A stretch of 64,000 nucleotides of DNA from Cocleimonas flava (GCF_004339015.1 NZ_SMFQ01000002.1:1055351-1119350); one strand, 5' to 3'. Shown: positions 26,200 to 34,904, numbered from the stretch's first letter. Numbers and translations are program-made. The notes: generated from the sequence alone by a model not told the origin.

Positions 26200-27756
26200 A
26201 TGGTTGATACAATTCGAATTAAAAACTTTATTGATGGCGAATGGGTAACGGATGAGAATGAAAAAATCCTGCCACTTTATAATCCATCGACAGGTGAACA
26301 GATCGGAGAGGTTCCTGTTGCGAGTCAGGCGACTGTTGAAGCAACCGTCAAATCATCCCACGAAGCTTTTTTGACGTGGCGAAAAGTGCCTATCGGAAAA
26401 CGCGTGGGATATCTTTTTGCACTTCGTGAGGCAATGAAGAACAACCACGAAGCATTGGCTGAATCGATTGCTATAGACCAGGCTAAACATATCAGTGAAG
26501 CACGTGGTGAAGTGCAGAGGGTAATCGAGATAGTTGAAATGTCTTGCAACGCACCTTCGCTTTTGCAGGGAGAGATGCTGGATCAGATTGCAGATGGCAT
26601 CAACGGACGTGTAACCCGTCAGCCACTAGGTGTTTTTTGTGGCATCGCGCCTTTTAATTTTCCAGCGTTAGTGTTTGGCTGGTTTATTCCTTTTGCGATT
26701 GCTGCAGGTAACACATTTGTGTTTAAACCTTCGATGGAATCGCCGCTGTTCATGCAGAAAATGGCGCAGTTATTGAACGATATTGGCCTACCAAAAGGTG
26801 TTGTGAATATTGTTTATGGCGAAAGAGAAGTTGCTGAAACCTGGTATCAGATGCCCGAGGTCGTTGGTGTATGTCTGGTTGGTTCTTCCCCAACCGCTAA
26901 GAGTATTGCAGAAGCATGTGGTCGAGTTGGCAAGAAAACCATGCTACTCGGCGGAGCTAAAAATTATCTGGTAGCGTTGGAAGATGCGCAGATCGACTTA
27001 TTGATCAACAATATTGTGCAATCTGGATATGGTTCAGCAGGACAGCGATGTCTAGCCAGTTCGATTATTGCGATTATGCCTGATCTCTACGACAAAGTGA
27101 TCGAACGTTTGACCGAAGCTACCAAGAAGATTGTTGTGGGTGATGCCATGAATGAAGATGTTTTCATGGGGCCCGTTATTTCAGCACAGGCGAAGCAAAG
27201 AATCGAGAATTTCATTCAAAGCGGCATTGATGCTGGTGCAAGGTTAGTCCTTGATGGTCGCAATCCTGATTTGCCGGAGGCCAATAAAGACGGTTATTTT
27301 GTTGGGCCAACGATTTTTGCTGATGTTACGCCTTGTATGGAAATCGTACAGGAAGAGATCTTCGGGCCAGTATTGTCGGTGATGAAGATTCAGGATATGG
27401 ATGATGCGCTTGATCTTATCCGCAAGCAATCAACAGGCAATGGCGCCTGTCTGTTTACCCAGAATATGTATCTGGCTGAAAAATTCATGAATGAAGCCGA
27501 TGTCGGCATGGTCGGCATCAATGTGGGTGTTTGTGCGCCTCATCCTTATATGCCCTTTGGTGGCATCAAGGATTCACTGATTGGAAATAACAAGGTACAA
27601 GGAAAAGACGGCTTTGATTTCTTTACCCAGAACAAAGTGTCAACTATCAGGGTAGCTCCACCACAGAATCTGTCTGCAGAACAGTCGTCAGGTGGGGAGC
27701 AAAAAGTTACGGAGTCAGCTGGCAAAGGCAACGTCAGAAGTTGTATCGCCTCATAA
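26200..27756 (+). CDS. mmsA: Methylmalonate-semialdehyde dehydrogenase (CoA-acylating)
   Basis: Oxidises methylmalonate or malonate semialdehyde with NAD+ and CoA to propionyl- or acetyl-CoA plus CO2. Seen: GIAPFNFPALVFGWFIPFAIAAGNTFVFKPS, GLPKGVVNIVYG, LLGGAKNYLV, and the catalytic Cys about residue 284 in GSAGQRCLASS (most relatives have GERC). Three ATGs in tandem (26194, 26197, 26200) follow GAGAGAGG; spacing favours 26200, giving about 518 residues. A Ser/Gly/Glu-rich tail of about 30 residues extends beyond the usual end. It lies 280 bases upstream of a TRAP transporter on the same strand, suggesting that the imported acid is metabolised through a semialdehyde. Confidence 0.88.
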   Translation: MVDTIRIKNFIDGEWVTDENEKILPLYNPSTGEQIGEVPVASQATVEATVKSSHEAFLTWRKVPIGKRVGYLFALREAMKNNHEALAESIAIDQAKHISEARGEVQRVIEIVEMSCNAPSLLQGEMLDQIADGINGRVTRQPLGVFCGIAPFNFPALVFGWFIPFAIAAGNTFVFKPSMESPLFMQKMAQLLNDIGLPKGVVNIVYGEREVAETWYQMPEVVGVCLVGSSPTAKSIAEACGRVGKKTMLLGGAKNYLVALEDAQIDLLINNIVQSGYGSAGQRCLASSIIAIMPDLYDKVIERLTEATKKIVVGDAMNEDVFMGPVISAQAKQRIENFIQSGIDAGARLVLDGRNPDLPEANKDGYFVGPTIFADVTPCMEIVQEEIFGPVLSVMKIQDMDDALDLIRKQSTGNGACLFTQNMYLAEKFMNEADVGMVGINVGVCAPHPYMPFGGIKDSLIGNNKVQGKDGFDFFTQNKVSTIRVAPPQNLSAEQSSGGEQKVTESAGKGNVRSCIAS

Positions 27757-27817
27757 AAAGAGACTCTGACTATATAACTGAAAATTACGTCGTTAACAGT
27801 TAAGTGCAAAAAATTAA

Positions 27818-27858
27818 GTGTCTGTAGTTTTCGCATTGGGAAAATTACAGACACCTTT
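27818..27858 (+). terminator. Hairpin after mmsA
   Basis: GTGTCTGTA (27818-27826) pairs with TACAGACAC (27846-27854); inner TTTT/AAAA adds pairs. CTTT follows, so termination would be weak. It may limit read-through from mmsA to the TRAP genes. Confidence 0.5.
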
Positions 27859-28036
27859 AACAAGTTTAACGTTAGTGAAAGTAATCAGAAATATATAAAG
27901 CAGCGAGAAAAGATGTAGAGCAGAAGTAGTTGATGTAGCGATGAAACACTTAGCTTAAGTGTGCAGCTCAGCATTAGGATATTTAAATTAATAGAGCGGG
28001 AGAAGTCTTCATGATTATAAAAATGGATGGGTTGTT

Positions 28037-29344
28037 ATGAGTATAGAAATTATCACCTTACTTTATTTCTTATGTTTATTTGTAGCGCTATTTCTTGGCT
28101 TGCCTGTGGCGCTTGGCCTAGGTGGTACGGCGGTTATTTTTGCTGCTATCTTTGTCCCACGATCATTGTTAACCATCCCCAGTGCTTTCTACTCCACACC
28201 GTGGAATAACGTCTTGGTGACTGTCCCGCTGTTTCTGTTTATGGGGAGTCTGATACGATTTTCGGGGATAGCCGAAGCGGCCTATGATGCGGTTTATAAA
28301 TTAATAGGTCATGTCGCAGGTGGTTTAGCCATGGGAACCGTGCAGGTCTGTACAATATTTGCGGCGATTACCGGTATTACTCCTCCAGCAACCATCACGA
28401 TGGGGCAAATAGCCTATCCATCGATGATCAAATATAACTACAGCAGAGATATAGCCATCGGTTCGATTGGCGCGGGTGGTGCATTGGGTGCTCTGATCCC
28501 GCCAAGTGTTCCTTTTATTTTCTATGGTCTGCTGGCTAAGGTTTCCATTGGTGCATTGTTTCTTGGCGGAATAATACCGGGCTTAATGCTCGCATTGTTT
28601 TATATGACCTACATTGGCATTCGCTGTCGTTTACAGCCACATATGGGGCCACCAACACCTGCGGATGAACAATTTACCCGAGGCGAGAAACTACAGTCAT
28701 TAGTCAGCATTTGGCCTTTCATGTTATTGATTGTCATTGTGCTGGGAGCAATTTGGGGTGGAATAGCAACCCCTTCTGAAGCTGCTGCTTTTGGTGCCAC
28801 AGGCGCATTCGTTATCAACCTGATTTACGGAAAATTAACCTGGGAAGTATTGAGAGAGTCCTTAACAGCGACCGTGAAACTAAGCGGTATGGGGTTATGG
28901 ATTTTGATTGCCTCCAATATCTATCTAAATGTTTTCAATTCACTTGGCAGTCAGGACCTTGTAACAGAGTTAGTTTTGAGTATGCCGGGTGGGGAAAACG
29001 GCGTTTTGCTGATGATGATGGCAATTATCCTGATACTTGGAATGGTAATGGATGACTGGGCAATAATCATGCTGTGTACACCATTATTCATCCCGATTAT
29101 TGACTCTTTGGGCATCGATAAGCTTTGGTTTGGTGTTCTGTTCATCGTGAATATCCAGATTGCATACCTCACTCCACCCTTTGGATTTGTTCTGTTCTGG
29201 TTAAAAAGTGTTTTGCCCGCCGATGTCAGTATGGGCGATGTATACAGGTCGGTGTGGCCATTTATAGCGCTGCAATTTCTTGGATTGATGCTGATTTTCT
29301 TCTTCCCTGCTATTGCTACATGGCTACCGGAACTTTTGAAATAG
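28037..29344 (+). CDS. dctM: TRAP transporter large permease subunit (DctM type)
   Basis: A 435-residue inner-membrane subunit that carries the substrate with Na+ in a tripartite ATP-independent transporter. About twelve hydrophobic segments; family phrases include LGLPVALGLGGTAVIF, PLFLFMGSLIRFSGIAEAAYD, TGITPPATITMGQIAYPSMIKYNYSRDIAIGSIGAGGALGALIPPSVPFIFYG and IDKLWFGVLFIVNIQIAYLTPPFG. The gene order here is M-Q-P, whereas many clusters begin with P. The ATG at 28037 has a weak GGATGGG site. Substrate cannot be read off; organic acids are usual. Confidence 0.93.
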   Translation: MSIEIITLLYFLCLFVALFLGLPVALGLGGTAVIFAAIFVPRSLLTIPSAFYSTPWNNVLVTVPLFLFMGSLIRFSGIAEAAYDAVYKLIGHVAGGLAMGTVQVCTIFAAITGITPPATITMGQIAYPSMIKYNYSRDIAIGSIGAGGALGALIPPSVPFIFYGLLAKVSIGALFLGGIIPGLMLALFYMTYIGIRCRLQPHMGPPTPADEQFTRGEKLQSLVSIWPFMLLIVIVLGAIWGGIATPSEAAAFGATGAFVINLIYGKLTWEVLRESLTATVKLSGMGLWILIASNIYLNVFNSLGSQDLVTELVLSMPGGENGVLLMMMAIILILGMVMDDWAIIMLCTPLFIPIIDSLGIDKLWFGVLFIVNIQIAYLTPPFGFVLFWLKSVLPADVSMGDVYRSVWPFIALQFLGLMLIFFFPAIATWLPELLK

Positions 29345-29401
29345 GCAGAAGCTAGAGAAACATTTTTTATAAATTAAATAAATTACGATCAAGAGGCTAG
29401 T

Positions 29402-29899
29402 ATGAAATTGTGGAACACAATAGAAAAGGCGATTGACTTCATTGCTGAAATGATGGGACGCATTGGTTGGTTACTGATTATTTATCTGATGGTATTTGGT
29501 GTTACTGACGTATTTCTACGATATGTTTTAAACGCTCCCTCCCTATGGATTTCGACCTCGTTGCAAATTGCGATGGTGCTATTGGCCTGTGTGGGGGGTA
29601 TCTATGCATTAAATGATAATGCCTTCGTAAAGCTGGATCTTTTTTATGCCAACTTTTCACCCAAGAAAAAAGCAGTGTGCGACATTATCACCGTCGTTTT
29701 CACAATATTGTTTCTCGGGGTACTTATATGGAAAGGCTATCAGGCGGCGAAGATGTCTGTAATGCTAAACCAACACACTCCAACCAGTATTCCGCTCCCT
29801 ATTTATCCCCTGAAAATATTCTTTCCAATTACAGGAATAATTATGCTTCTCGTTGTCATTAAAAAATTGGTAAACGATATACGAACTCTGAGGTCATAA
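29402..29899 (+). CDS. dctQ: TRAP transporter small permease subunit (DctQ type)
   Basis: A 165-residue protein with four membrane segments, the partner of the large permease. Typical: MVFGVTDVFLRYVLNAPSLWISTSLQIAMVLLACVGGIYALND near the first half and IPLPIYPLKIFFPITGIIMLL near the end. A GAGG site precedes the ATG and the gene is 57 bases downstream of dctM. Its coding region contains a GTGGGGGGTA run that resembles, but does not match, the interspersed element. Confidence 0.9.
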   Translation: MKLWNTIEKAIDFIAEMMGRIGWLLIIYLMVFGVTDVFLRYVLNAPSLWISTSLQIAMVLLACVGGIYALNDNAFVKLDLFYANFSPKKKAVCDIITVVFTILFLGVLIWKGYQAAKMSVMLNQHTPTSIPLPIYPLKIFFPITGIIMLLVVIKKLVNDIRTLRS

Positions 29900-29953
29900 G
29901 GAGTGGGAGACTTAATTCGTCGTAAGCCTTTTTGAGGTAAGCGTCTGAATGTG

Positions 29954-29973
29954 GCCCCTGCATACTCAGGGGC
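29954..29973 (+). promoter_or_regulatory. GC-rich hairpin between dctQ and dctP
   Basis: GCCCCTG (29954-29960) pairs perfectly with CAGGGGC (29967-29973), loop CATACT, no T-run. Hairpins in this position often stabilise the message for the highly expressed binding protein; that role is an inference. Confidence 0.5.
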
Positions 29974-30052
29974 GTAATTGAGTTCAATTAGTAAGTTGGA
30001 AGATACGTATTGAGCGAATGTAATTTTTTTAACACTACAGAGGTGCAGAACT

Positions 30053-31102
30053 ATGAAAAAAGTCATAACGATGATATCCGCTGCCTTATATGCTACGGGT
30101 TTACTCGCAGTATCAGGAGCGGCAATAGCAGACAGTGGAAAACCAGACAAGGTAACTAAATGGGTTTTTCAGCCCTGTTTTGATTCATCCGATGCCGGAT
30201 GGGGAAGCGGTGTTATTCCTTGGGTTAAAGCAGTAGAGGAAGCAACCGAAGGTACTGTTAAAATCAAGGTGGAGCCATCTGGCGCTATCACCAGTGGGTC
30301 TGAGTCATTCGGTGGAACTGCTGCAGGTTTAATCGACGGAACTGCTTGTTGGGGTTCTGTCTACAGTGGAGACATGCCAGAAGGTATGTTGGCGTTTGGC
30401 TTGGCAATGGGTGCTAGCAGTACGGAGCAAGCGTGGGAAGTGACGTTTGGCGATCCTAAGTACAAAATTGGCGATATCATTCAAGAAGCGGCAAAAAAGC
30501 GTAACCTAAGATGGGTTGGTTGGACAAACCAGGGACCTAATGCCATGTTTACTAAAACTCCCGTTAGAAAAATGGAAGATTTAAAAGGCATGAAGATGCG
30601 TGCTGGTGGTCCTCAGGCAATATTCCACACAGCTATGGGTGGCTCACCTGTTTCAATGGGTGGCGGTGAAATATATACCGCAATTAAACTAGGTACCATC
30701 GACGGCACTTACTGGGATACGGGCGGAATTGATGATATGTCATTCCACGAAGTGATCAAATATGCAGCTCAGCCAGGTTGGGCTCCCGCTCAGCATCAGG
30801 AAATATTCTTGAACTTGGATAGATATAACGAGTTGAATGATTGGCAGAGAGAGAAAATCGACGGAATCTTCAAAAGCACTTACTTTGAGACCAGCAAACT
30901 CCATGCAGATGGCGTGGCTGGAGCATTGAAGGTTCTTGAAGATGCAGGCGGTGAAGTCATTAATTTCTCTCCTGATGAAGTTAAGAGAATGCGTGACAAG
31001 TCAATTGCTGAAGTTTGGCCTAAAGTTGCAGAAAGATCAGAAGGTAATGCAAAAGGCGTTGAAATCATGAAGCAATACCTTAAGGATAAGGGCGAGCTTT
31101 AA
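30053..31102 (+). CDS. dctP: TRAP transporter periplasmic substrate-binding protein (DctP type)
   Basis: A 349-residue binding protein. Signal peptide MKKVITMISAALYATGLLAV with cleavage near AIA-DSG (about residue 26). The mature domain has DctP-family features: a central MKMRAGGPQAIFHTAMGGSPVSMGGGEIYTAIKLGTIDGTYWDTG, where the arginine (about residue 184) aligns with the ligand-carboxylate arginine of the family. A GAGGTG site precedes the ATG. Together with the upstream M and Q genes it forms a complete transporter; the ligand is probably a carboxylate. Confidence 0.92.
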   Translation: MKKVITMISAALYATGLLAVSGAAIADSGKPDKVTKWVFQPCFDSSDAGWGSGVIPWVKAVEEATEGTVKIKVEPSGAITSGSESFGGTAAGLIDGTACWGSVYSGDMPEGMLAFGLAMGASSTEQAWEVTFGDPKYKIGDIIQEAAKKRNLRWVGWTNQGPNAMFTKTPVRKMEDLKGMKMRAGGPQAIFHTAMGGSPVSMGGGEIYTAIKLGTIDGTYWDTGGIDDMSFHEVIKYAAQPGWAPAQHQEIFLNLDRYNELNDWQREKIDGIFKSTYFETSKLHADGVAGALKVLEDAGGEVINFSPDEVKRMRDKSIAEVWPKVAERSEGNAKGVEIMKQYLKDKGEL

Positions 31103-31130
31103 TTTCTTTTCAAACTTGTCCATAAGTTTG

Positions 31131-31160
31131 CAGGCCTGAGTTAAATCAGGCCTGTTTCCT
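31131..31160 (+). terminator. Hairpin between dctP and the Usp gene
   Basis: CAGGCCTGA (31131-31139) and its exact complement TCAGGCCTG (31146-31154) with loop GTTAAA, followed by TTTCCTT. A probable partial terminator or attenuator after dctP. Confidence 0.65.
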
Positions 31161-31176
31161 TAGACTCAAATTGAGT

Positions 31177-31204
31177 AATGTTGGAGTTAAAATGTTGGAG
31201 TTAA
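31177..31204 (+). repeat. 14-bp tandem duplication of the Usp ribosome-binding region
   Basis: The unit AATGTTGGAGTTAA occurs twice in direct tandem just before the Usp ATG at 31206, so there are two GGAG sites. The first copy's ATG would open an 8-codon frame (MLELKCWS) ending at the TAA 31202-31204, two bases before the real start. Confidence 0.75.
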
Positions 31205-31205
31205 T

Positions 31206-31607
31206 ATGTACAACAAAATATTGATTGCGAGTGCCTTGAATCAAGGCTTTAGTGATAGGGCCTTAGCAGCAGCTAAATTATTGGTTTCTGAAAACGGTAA
31301 AATTATCGTTGCGCATGTTATAGAGCCTGTAAATAACGTTGTTCAATCGTTTGTTTCTAAAGATGTCGAATCCAAAGCATACGAAAAGATTAAGGATTTG
31401 ATGGCAGAGCGCTGTCATGATGAAGCGGTTGAGTCCGAGATACTACACGGTCAGGCAGGACGTGAAATTTCAAAATATGCCAATAAAATTGAAGCGGATT
31501 GCATCATTATCGGATCTCATAAACCTGGATTGGAAGATTTCTTTCTGGGCTCCACATCCGCACGCGTGGTTCGCTACTCTAAGTGTTCGGTACACGTATT
31601 ACGTTAA
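31206..31607 (+). CDS. Universal stress protein, TeaD-like
   Basis: A 133-residue UspA-fold protein. The nucleotide-binding loop reads GSHKPGLEDFFLGSTSARVV and the end is KCSVHVLR, both close to what I recall for TeaD, the ATP-binding Usp encoded with the ectoine TRAP transporter of Halomonas elongata, where it tunes transport. Placement directly after dctP fits a TRAP-associated regulator. Substrate need not be ectoine: no ectoine genes are visible. Translation start is supported by GGAG (duplicated). Confidence 0.85.
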   Translation: MYNKILIASALNQGFSDRALAAAKLLVSENGKIIVAHVIEPVNNVVQSFVSKDVESKAYEKIKDLMAERCHDEAVESEILHGQAGREISKYANKIEADCIIIGSHKPGLEDFFLGSTSARVVRYSKCSVHVLR

Positions 31608-31702
31608 GACGTTCTTAGCTCGCAATTCTTGCCGGCTAATGTTTATAAGCTATTGTTAGGTTTAGTACCTAATTAGTCATAGCTTAAAATCCAATCATTC
31701 TT

Positions 31703-31736
31703 AGATGTGATTCTCCATAAAGTGGGAATCACATCT
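31703..31736 (+). terminator. Hairpin after the Usp gene
   Basis: AGATGTGATTC (31703-31713) pairs perfectly with GAATCACATCT (31726-31736), and ATCTATTTCTT follows. Likely end of the TRAP-Usp transcript. Confidence 0.65.
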
Positions 31737-31853
31737 ATCTATTTCTTATATCTATCCATTTATTTAACGCCTTAAAACAAATCTTACTTTTACAGGTTTT
31801 TATTTCAGTAGAAGTAAAAAATAAACGATAGACTCAATTAAAAAAACACGTAT

Positions 31854-31880
31854 AAAAAAATGCCTATAAGTAGGGGGGTG
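31854..31880 (+). repeat. G6 interspersed element, copy 9
   Basis: A-tract 31854-31860, TGCCTAT, perfect core 31868-31880, then ACTTAAAA. It is one of two elements in the 568-base convergent gap between the Usp gene and the taurine-type permease gene; the rest of that gap holds two hairpins (31703-31736 and 32101-32134) and otherwise AT-rich DNA. Confidence 0.87.
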
Positions 31881-31987
31881 ACTTAAAATAAATTAGCTTA
31901 CAACACACATCTATGGGTCCAGAGCCGATTGAAGTAAGGATTTTATTCTAGGCATAACAACATGATCTGTCCGATTAAAAATATGGC

Positions 31988-32056
31988 TAGCTCTGCATAA
32001 ATTCTATTTACGTTTTTAAAAAACAAAAACGTAATATCATTCAAAGTGGGGAGGTG
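31988..32056 (+). repeat. Long-form interspersed element B (hairpin plus G-rich core)
   Basis: A 69-bp inverted copy of element A at 17632-17701, identical over about 55 bases except one A in a run. Order: TAGCTCTGCATAAATTC, hairpin arms 32008-32017 and 32025-32034 (TTACGTTTTT / AAAAACGTAA), TATCATTC, then variant core AAGTGGGGAGGTG at 32044-32056. Confidence 0.9.
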
Positions 32057-32100
32057 GCTTTTAGTAAATCACCCAGATTCAGTCACAGAATATGTAGACA

Positions 32101-32134
32101 TAAAAAAGGCGAACCTTAAAGTTCGCCTTTTTTA
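32101..32134. terminator. Bidirectional rho-independent terminator
   Basis: Perfect 14-bp stem: TAAAAAAGGCGAAC (32101-32114) and complement 32121-32134, loop CTTAAA. A- and T-runs on both sides make it work in either direction; it ends the minus-strand taurine-type permease transcript. Confidence 0.93.
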
Positions 32135-32175
32135 TTCGTAAAATTACAGTGACTAAATACTGTAATGGTTATCGT

Positions 32176-34107
32176 CTACCCTTTACCTCTCCATGGGATG
32201 AATTTATCAATCACCCAACGCATCATGAGATCGAATAACAATCCGAGTAATCCAAGGATGATAATCGTGGTCCAGATGATCTCATAGTCAGATTGCTTAC
32301 GTGCCACATTCTCTACGAAACCAATACCGGTTGTACCTGCCAACATTTCGGCAGCAACCAAAGTACCCCAACAAACACCGATCGCAATTCGAATACCTGT
32401 AAGAATTTCTGGTAGCGAATTAGGCAATATTACTTTGCGTAAGATCTGTCGGTTTGTTGCCCCTAATGAATGAGCTGCATGAATCTTGGAAAGGTGTGTA
32501 CCTGTCGCCCCTGTTCTAGCTGAGATAACCATAATTGCGAAAGCAACCATGAATAATAGGAAAATCTTACCGTCATCTCCAATTCCGAAAATGGTTAAGA
32601 TCAAAGGTGCCCACGCAAGTGGTGGTACAGGACGATAAAGCTCGATTAATGGATCGAAGAAACCCTTCGAGAATCGCGACAGCCCCATAAATAATCCCAA
32701 AGGTACACCGAGAATAATACCGAAGAATAAACCTGCTAACACTCTCAGTAATGAATCCCAAACGTGGCCGGATGGCATCGGCACTTTAAACGACTCAAAA
32801 TTACCTGTCGCAAAGTCTCTTACCTTGCTTTTAAAGTTTGGTGTGACGATTCCGTTGGTGTCATGTCTAGGGTAATCACCAGGGACTAATGAAGCGATGA
32901 AATCTGGAATAATAAAATCAACCATTTCACCAAATGGCTTCATTTTGTACCACAACAGTGGGTAACCCTTATAGCCGATTTCCGGGTTAGAGATTCGAGC
33001 AAACGTACGTAGCGTGTCAGATGGTTTTGGTAACCAACGACCTGAACCTTGTTCACTACATGAGCTGCTACCTGCTCGGATTTCTCCGCCAGGCATCATC
33101 AAAATATCGTAGTATCTCAATCCGCCTTGCTGGCTTTTTTGCTCGTTATCAAGTTTAACCAGTGCATTTTGTATATTGTTTAACGCATCAGGTGGGAAAA
33201 TATTACCATCGTCTACTCGTCTTAGAACTCGTGTTAAACCTTTTACAAAATCAGCACGATTAGCGATTAATAGTTCGTCGGTACCCGGTGATGCTTTCAC
33301 CAATGTATCTAGTGAAGCAATTTGTCCCTTTAGTTTTTCGACTTGTGCGAGGAAATTACTATTATTATTTCTAATTTTAGAAAAATCAGAAGTAATGGTT
33401 TTCATTTCTTTTGCAGCAGCATCAAATTTATAACCACGAGGACTTGCAGGTGCGGCAGGAATTTCATTGCCAGAATCACCCCATCGTGGATTCTTTTCTG
33501 CGGCGGCTATCTGCTCAGCCGTTGGATCACCAGGGTAATTTTGATCAGCCAGTTTTGCCGTTAAACCGTCAATTCTACTTACAATTTCTTTAAACTTGGC
33601 ATCAGTGGCAGAGTCAAGATATTCAGGAGAGGTCATCCCTATGATGGCTTTGCGCATTAAATCTATGGTTTCTTTCGCTTGAGACTTTTCAGCATCAGAG
33701 AAGCCCAGTCTTTCGACTTGATCAGCTAATTCGTTTAATTGCTTATTTTCACGAACTAAGAGACTTGTCCCCTTAAGGAAACCATCATCCAAAGGGAAGG
33801 TAGAACGAATAGGATTGATCGCAGAAGACAGCTTACCCACCTGACACAGCTCATTTGCTGCTTTTGGATTAAACGCCCTTGCTGCATCCCAGGAGAAGTA
33901 AATCCACACAATCAAAATAGCACTTACACCGGTCATAACCCAATGCCAGCCACCTAGTGCGCGCTCTGGATTACCAAACACAGCATCTGACTTTTCGGTG
34001 CGAATTAAATTACGCCCGTATAAAATCGCCCATATAACCGTCGCAATCAAAGCAATAAAAATGGTGCCTACAATGAAACCCCGGTATTCAAATAAGAACT
34101 CAAACAT
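32176..34107 (-). CDS. Taurine/sulfonate/nitrate-type ABC permease with long N-terminal extension
   Basis: A 643-residue permease, more than twice the length of TauC or SsuC (about 260-280). The last about 210 residues are a standard BPD_transp_1 domain: VWDSLLRVLAGLFFGIILGVPLGLFMG and the ATPase-contact EAA-like loop HAAHSLGATNRQILRKVILP. The first about 430 residues hold two membrane segments (about 10-32 and 53-72) and then a large periplasmic region rich in Glu/Lys/Gln/Asn helices (about 80-330). The extension may capture or gate substrate, which is inference. It follows the ATPase gene by two bases, so translation is probably coupled. Confidence 0.88.
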   Translation of the reverse strand: MFEFLFEYRGFIVGTIFIALIATVIWAILYGRNLIRTEKSDAVFGNPERALGGWHWVMTGVSAILIVWIYFSWDAARAFNPKAANELCQVGKLSSAINPIRSTFPLDDGFLKGTSLLVRENKQLNELADQVERLGFSDAEKSQAKETIDLMRKAIIGMTSPEYLDSATDAKFKEIVSRIDGLTAKLADQNYPGDPTAEQIAAAEKNPRWGDSGNEIPAAPASPRGYKFDAAAKEMKTITSDFSKIRNNNSNFLAQVEKLKGQIASLDTLVKASPGTDELLIANRADFVKGLTRVLRRVDDGNIFPPDALNNIQNALVKLDNEQKSQQGGLRYYDILMMPGGEIRAGSSSCSEQGSGRWLPKPSDTLRTFARISNPEIGYKGYPLLWYKMKPFGEMVDFIIPDFIASLVPGDYPRHDTNGIVTPNFKSKVRDFATGNFESFKVPMPSGHVWDSLLRVLAGLFFGIILGVPLGLFMGLSRFSKGFFDPLIELYRPVPPLAWAPLILTIFGIGDDGKIFLLFMVAFAIMVISARTGATGTHLSKIHAAHSLGATNRQILRKVILPNSLPEILTGIRIAIGVCWGTLVAAEMLAGTTGIGFVENVARKQSDYEIIWTTIIILGLLGLLFDLMMRWVIDKFIPWRGKG

Positions 34108-34109
34108 AA

Positions 34110-34904
34110 TTACACCTGCCCCATTATTTCTTCTTCCATATCCCAGATCATGGTAAGAATCTCTTCGCGAGTTTCTATAAATTCCTCACTGTTTTTGATA
34201 TCTCTGGTGTCTTCAGTGACTCCCCTTTCAGCAAACGGTAAGTTGTATTCTTTATGCAATCTTCCTGGCCTTGGTGCCATTACAAATAACCTCTCACCTA
34301 GTAGCAGTGCCTCCTCTACTGAGTGAGTAATAATCATGATTGTCTTGCCTGTTTCTTTCCAGATTTTCAAAACCAGTGATTGCATCTTTTCACGTGTCAA
34401 CGCATCCAGTGCGCCTAGTGGCTCATCCATCAGGATTAAATCAGGGTCATTGATAAGACAGCGTGCTAATGCAATTCGTTGTTGCATACCACCTGATAAT
34501 TGATAGGTAGGAATATCTCCGAAGCCTGCCAGGCCAACAATGTCTAACCATTCATCGACCATCTTTTTGCTTTTTTTAGGGTCTGTGCCTTTCATACGAA
34601 GACCGAAGTCGACATTTTCTGAAACGGTTAACCATTCAAACAATGCACCCTGTTGGAAAACCATGCCTCTGTTAACACCGGGGCCTTTTATCTCTTCATC
34701 ACCAAGATATACCGCGCCACCCGTTGGGTGGTTGAATCCTGCAATTATGTTTAATAGAGTCGTTTTACCACAGCCTGATGGGCCTAGTACCGATAGAAGT
34801 TCTCCGCTTTTTAACGTGAAGTTGACGTTGTTAAGTGCATGTACTTGGCCTCCAGTATCAACATCAAAAACCATACTCAGGTCTTTTGCTACAAGATCAC
34901 TCAT
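34110..34904 (-). CDS. Taurine/sulfonate/nitrate-type ABC ATPase
   Basis: A 264-residue ATP-hydrolysing subunit. Walker A GPSGCGKTT (about residues 41-49), Q-loop in MVFQQGALFEWLTV, signature LSGGMQQRIALARCL, Walker B LILMDEPLGALD and switch His in IITHSVEEA. Best matches by eye are TauB/SsuB/NrtD. An AGGAAGGA site precedes the ATG. It lies between the binding-protein gene (337 bases upstream, past a terminator) and the long permease gene. Confidence 0.93.
   Translation of the reverse strand: MSDLVAKDLSMVFDVDTGGQVHALNNVNFTLKSGELLSVLGPSGCGKTTLLNIIAGFNHPTGGAVYLGDEEIKGPGVNRGMVFQQGALFEWLTVSENVDFGLRMKGTDPKKSKKMVDEWLDIVGLAGFGDIPTYQLSGGMQQRIALARCLINDPDLILMDEPLGALDALTREKMQSLVLKIWKETGKTIMIITHSVEEALLLGERLFVMAPRPGRLHKEYNLPFAERGVTEDTRDIKNSEEFIETREEILTMIWDMEEEIMGQV

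Noticed and set aside
29590-29599. GTGTGGGGGG in dctQ as a possible element copy
   Set aside because: Only the G-run matches; no A-tract, no CTCAAAG, and the coded ACVGGIYAL is standard for the family.
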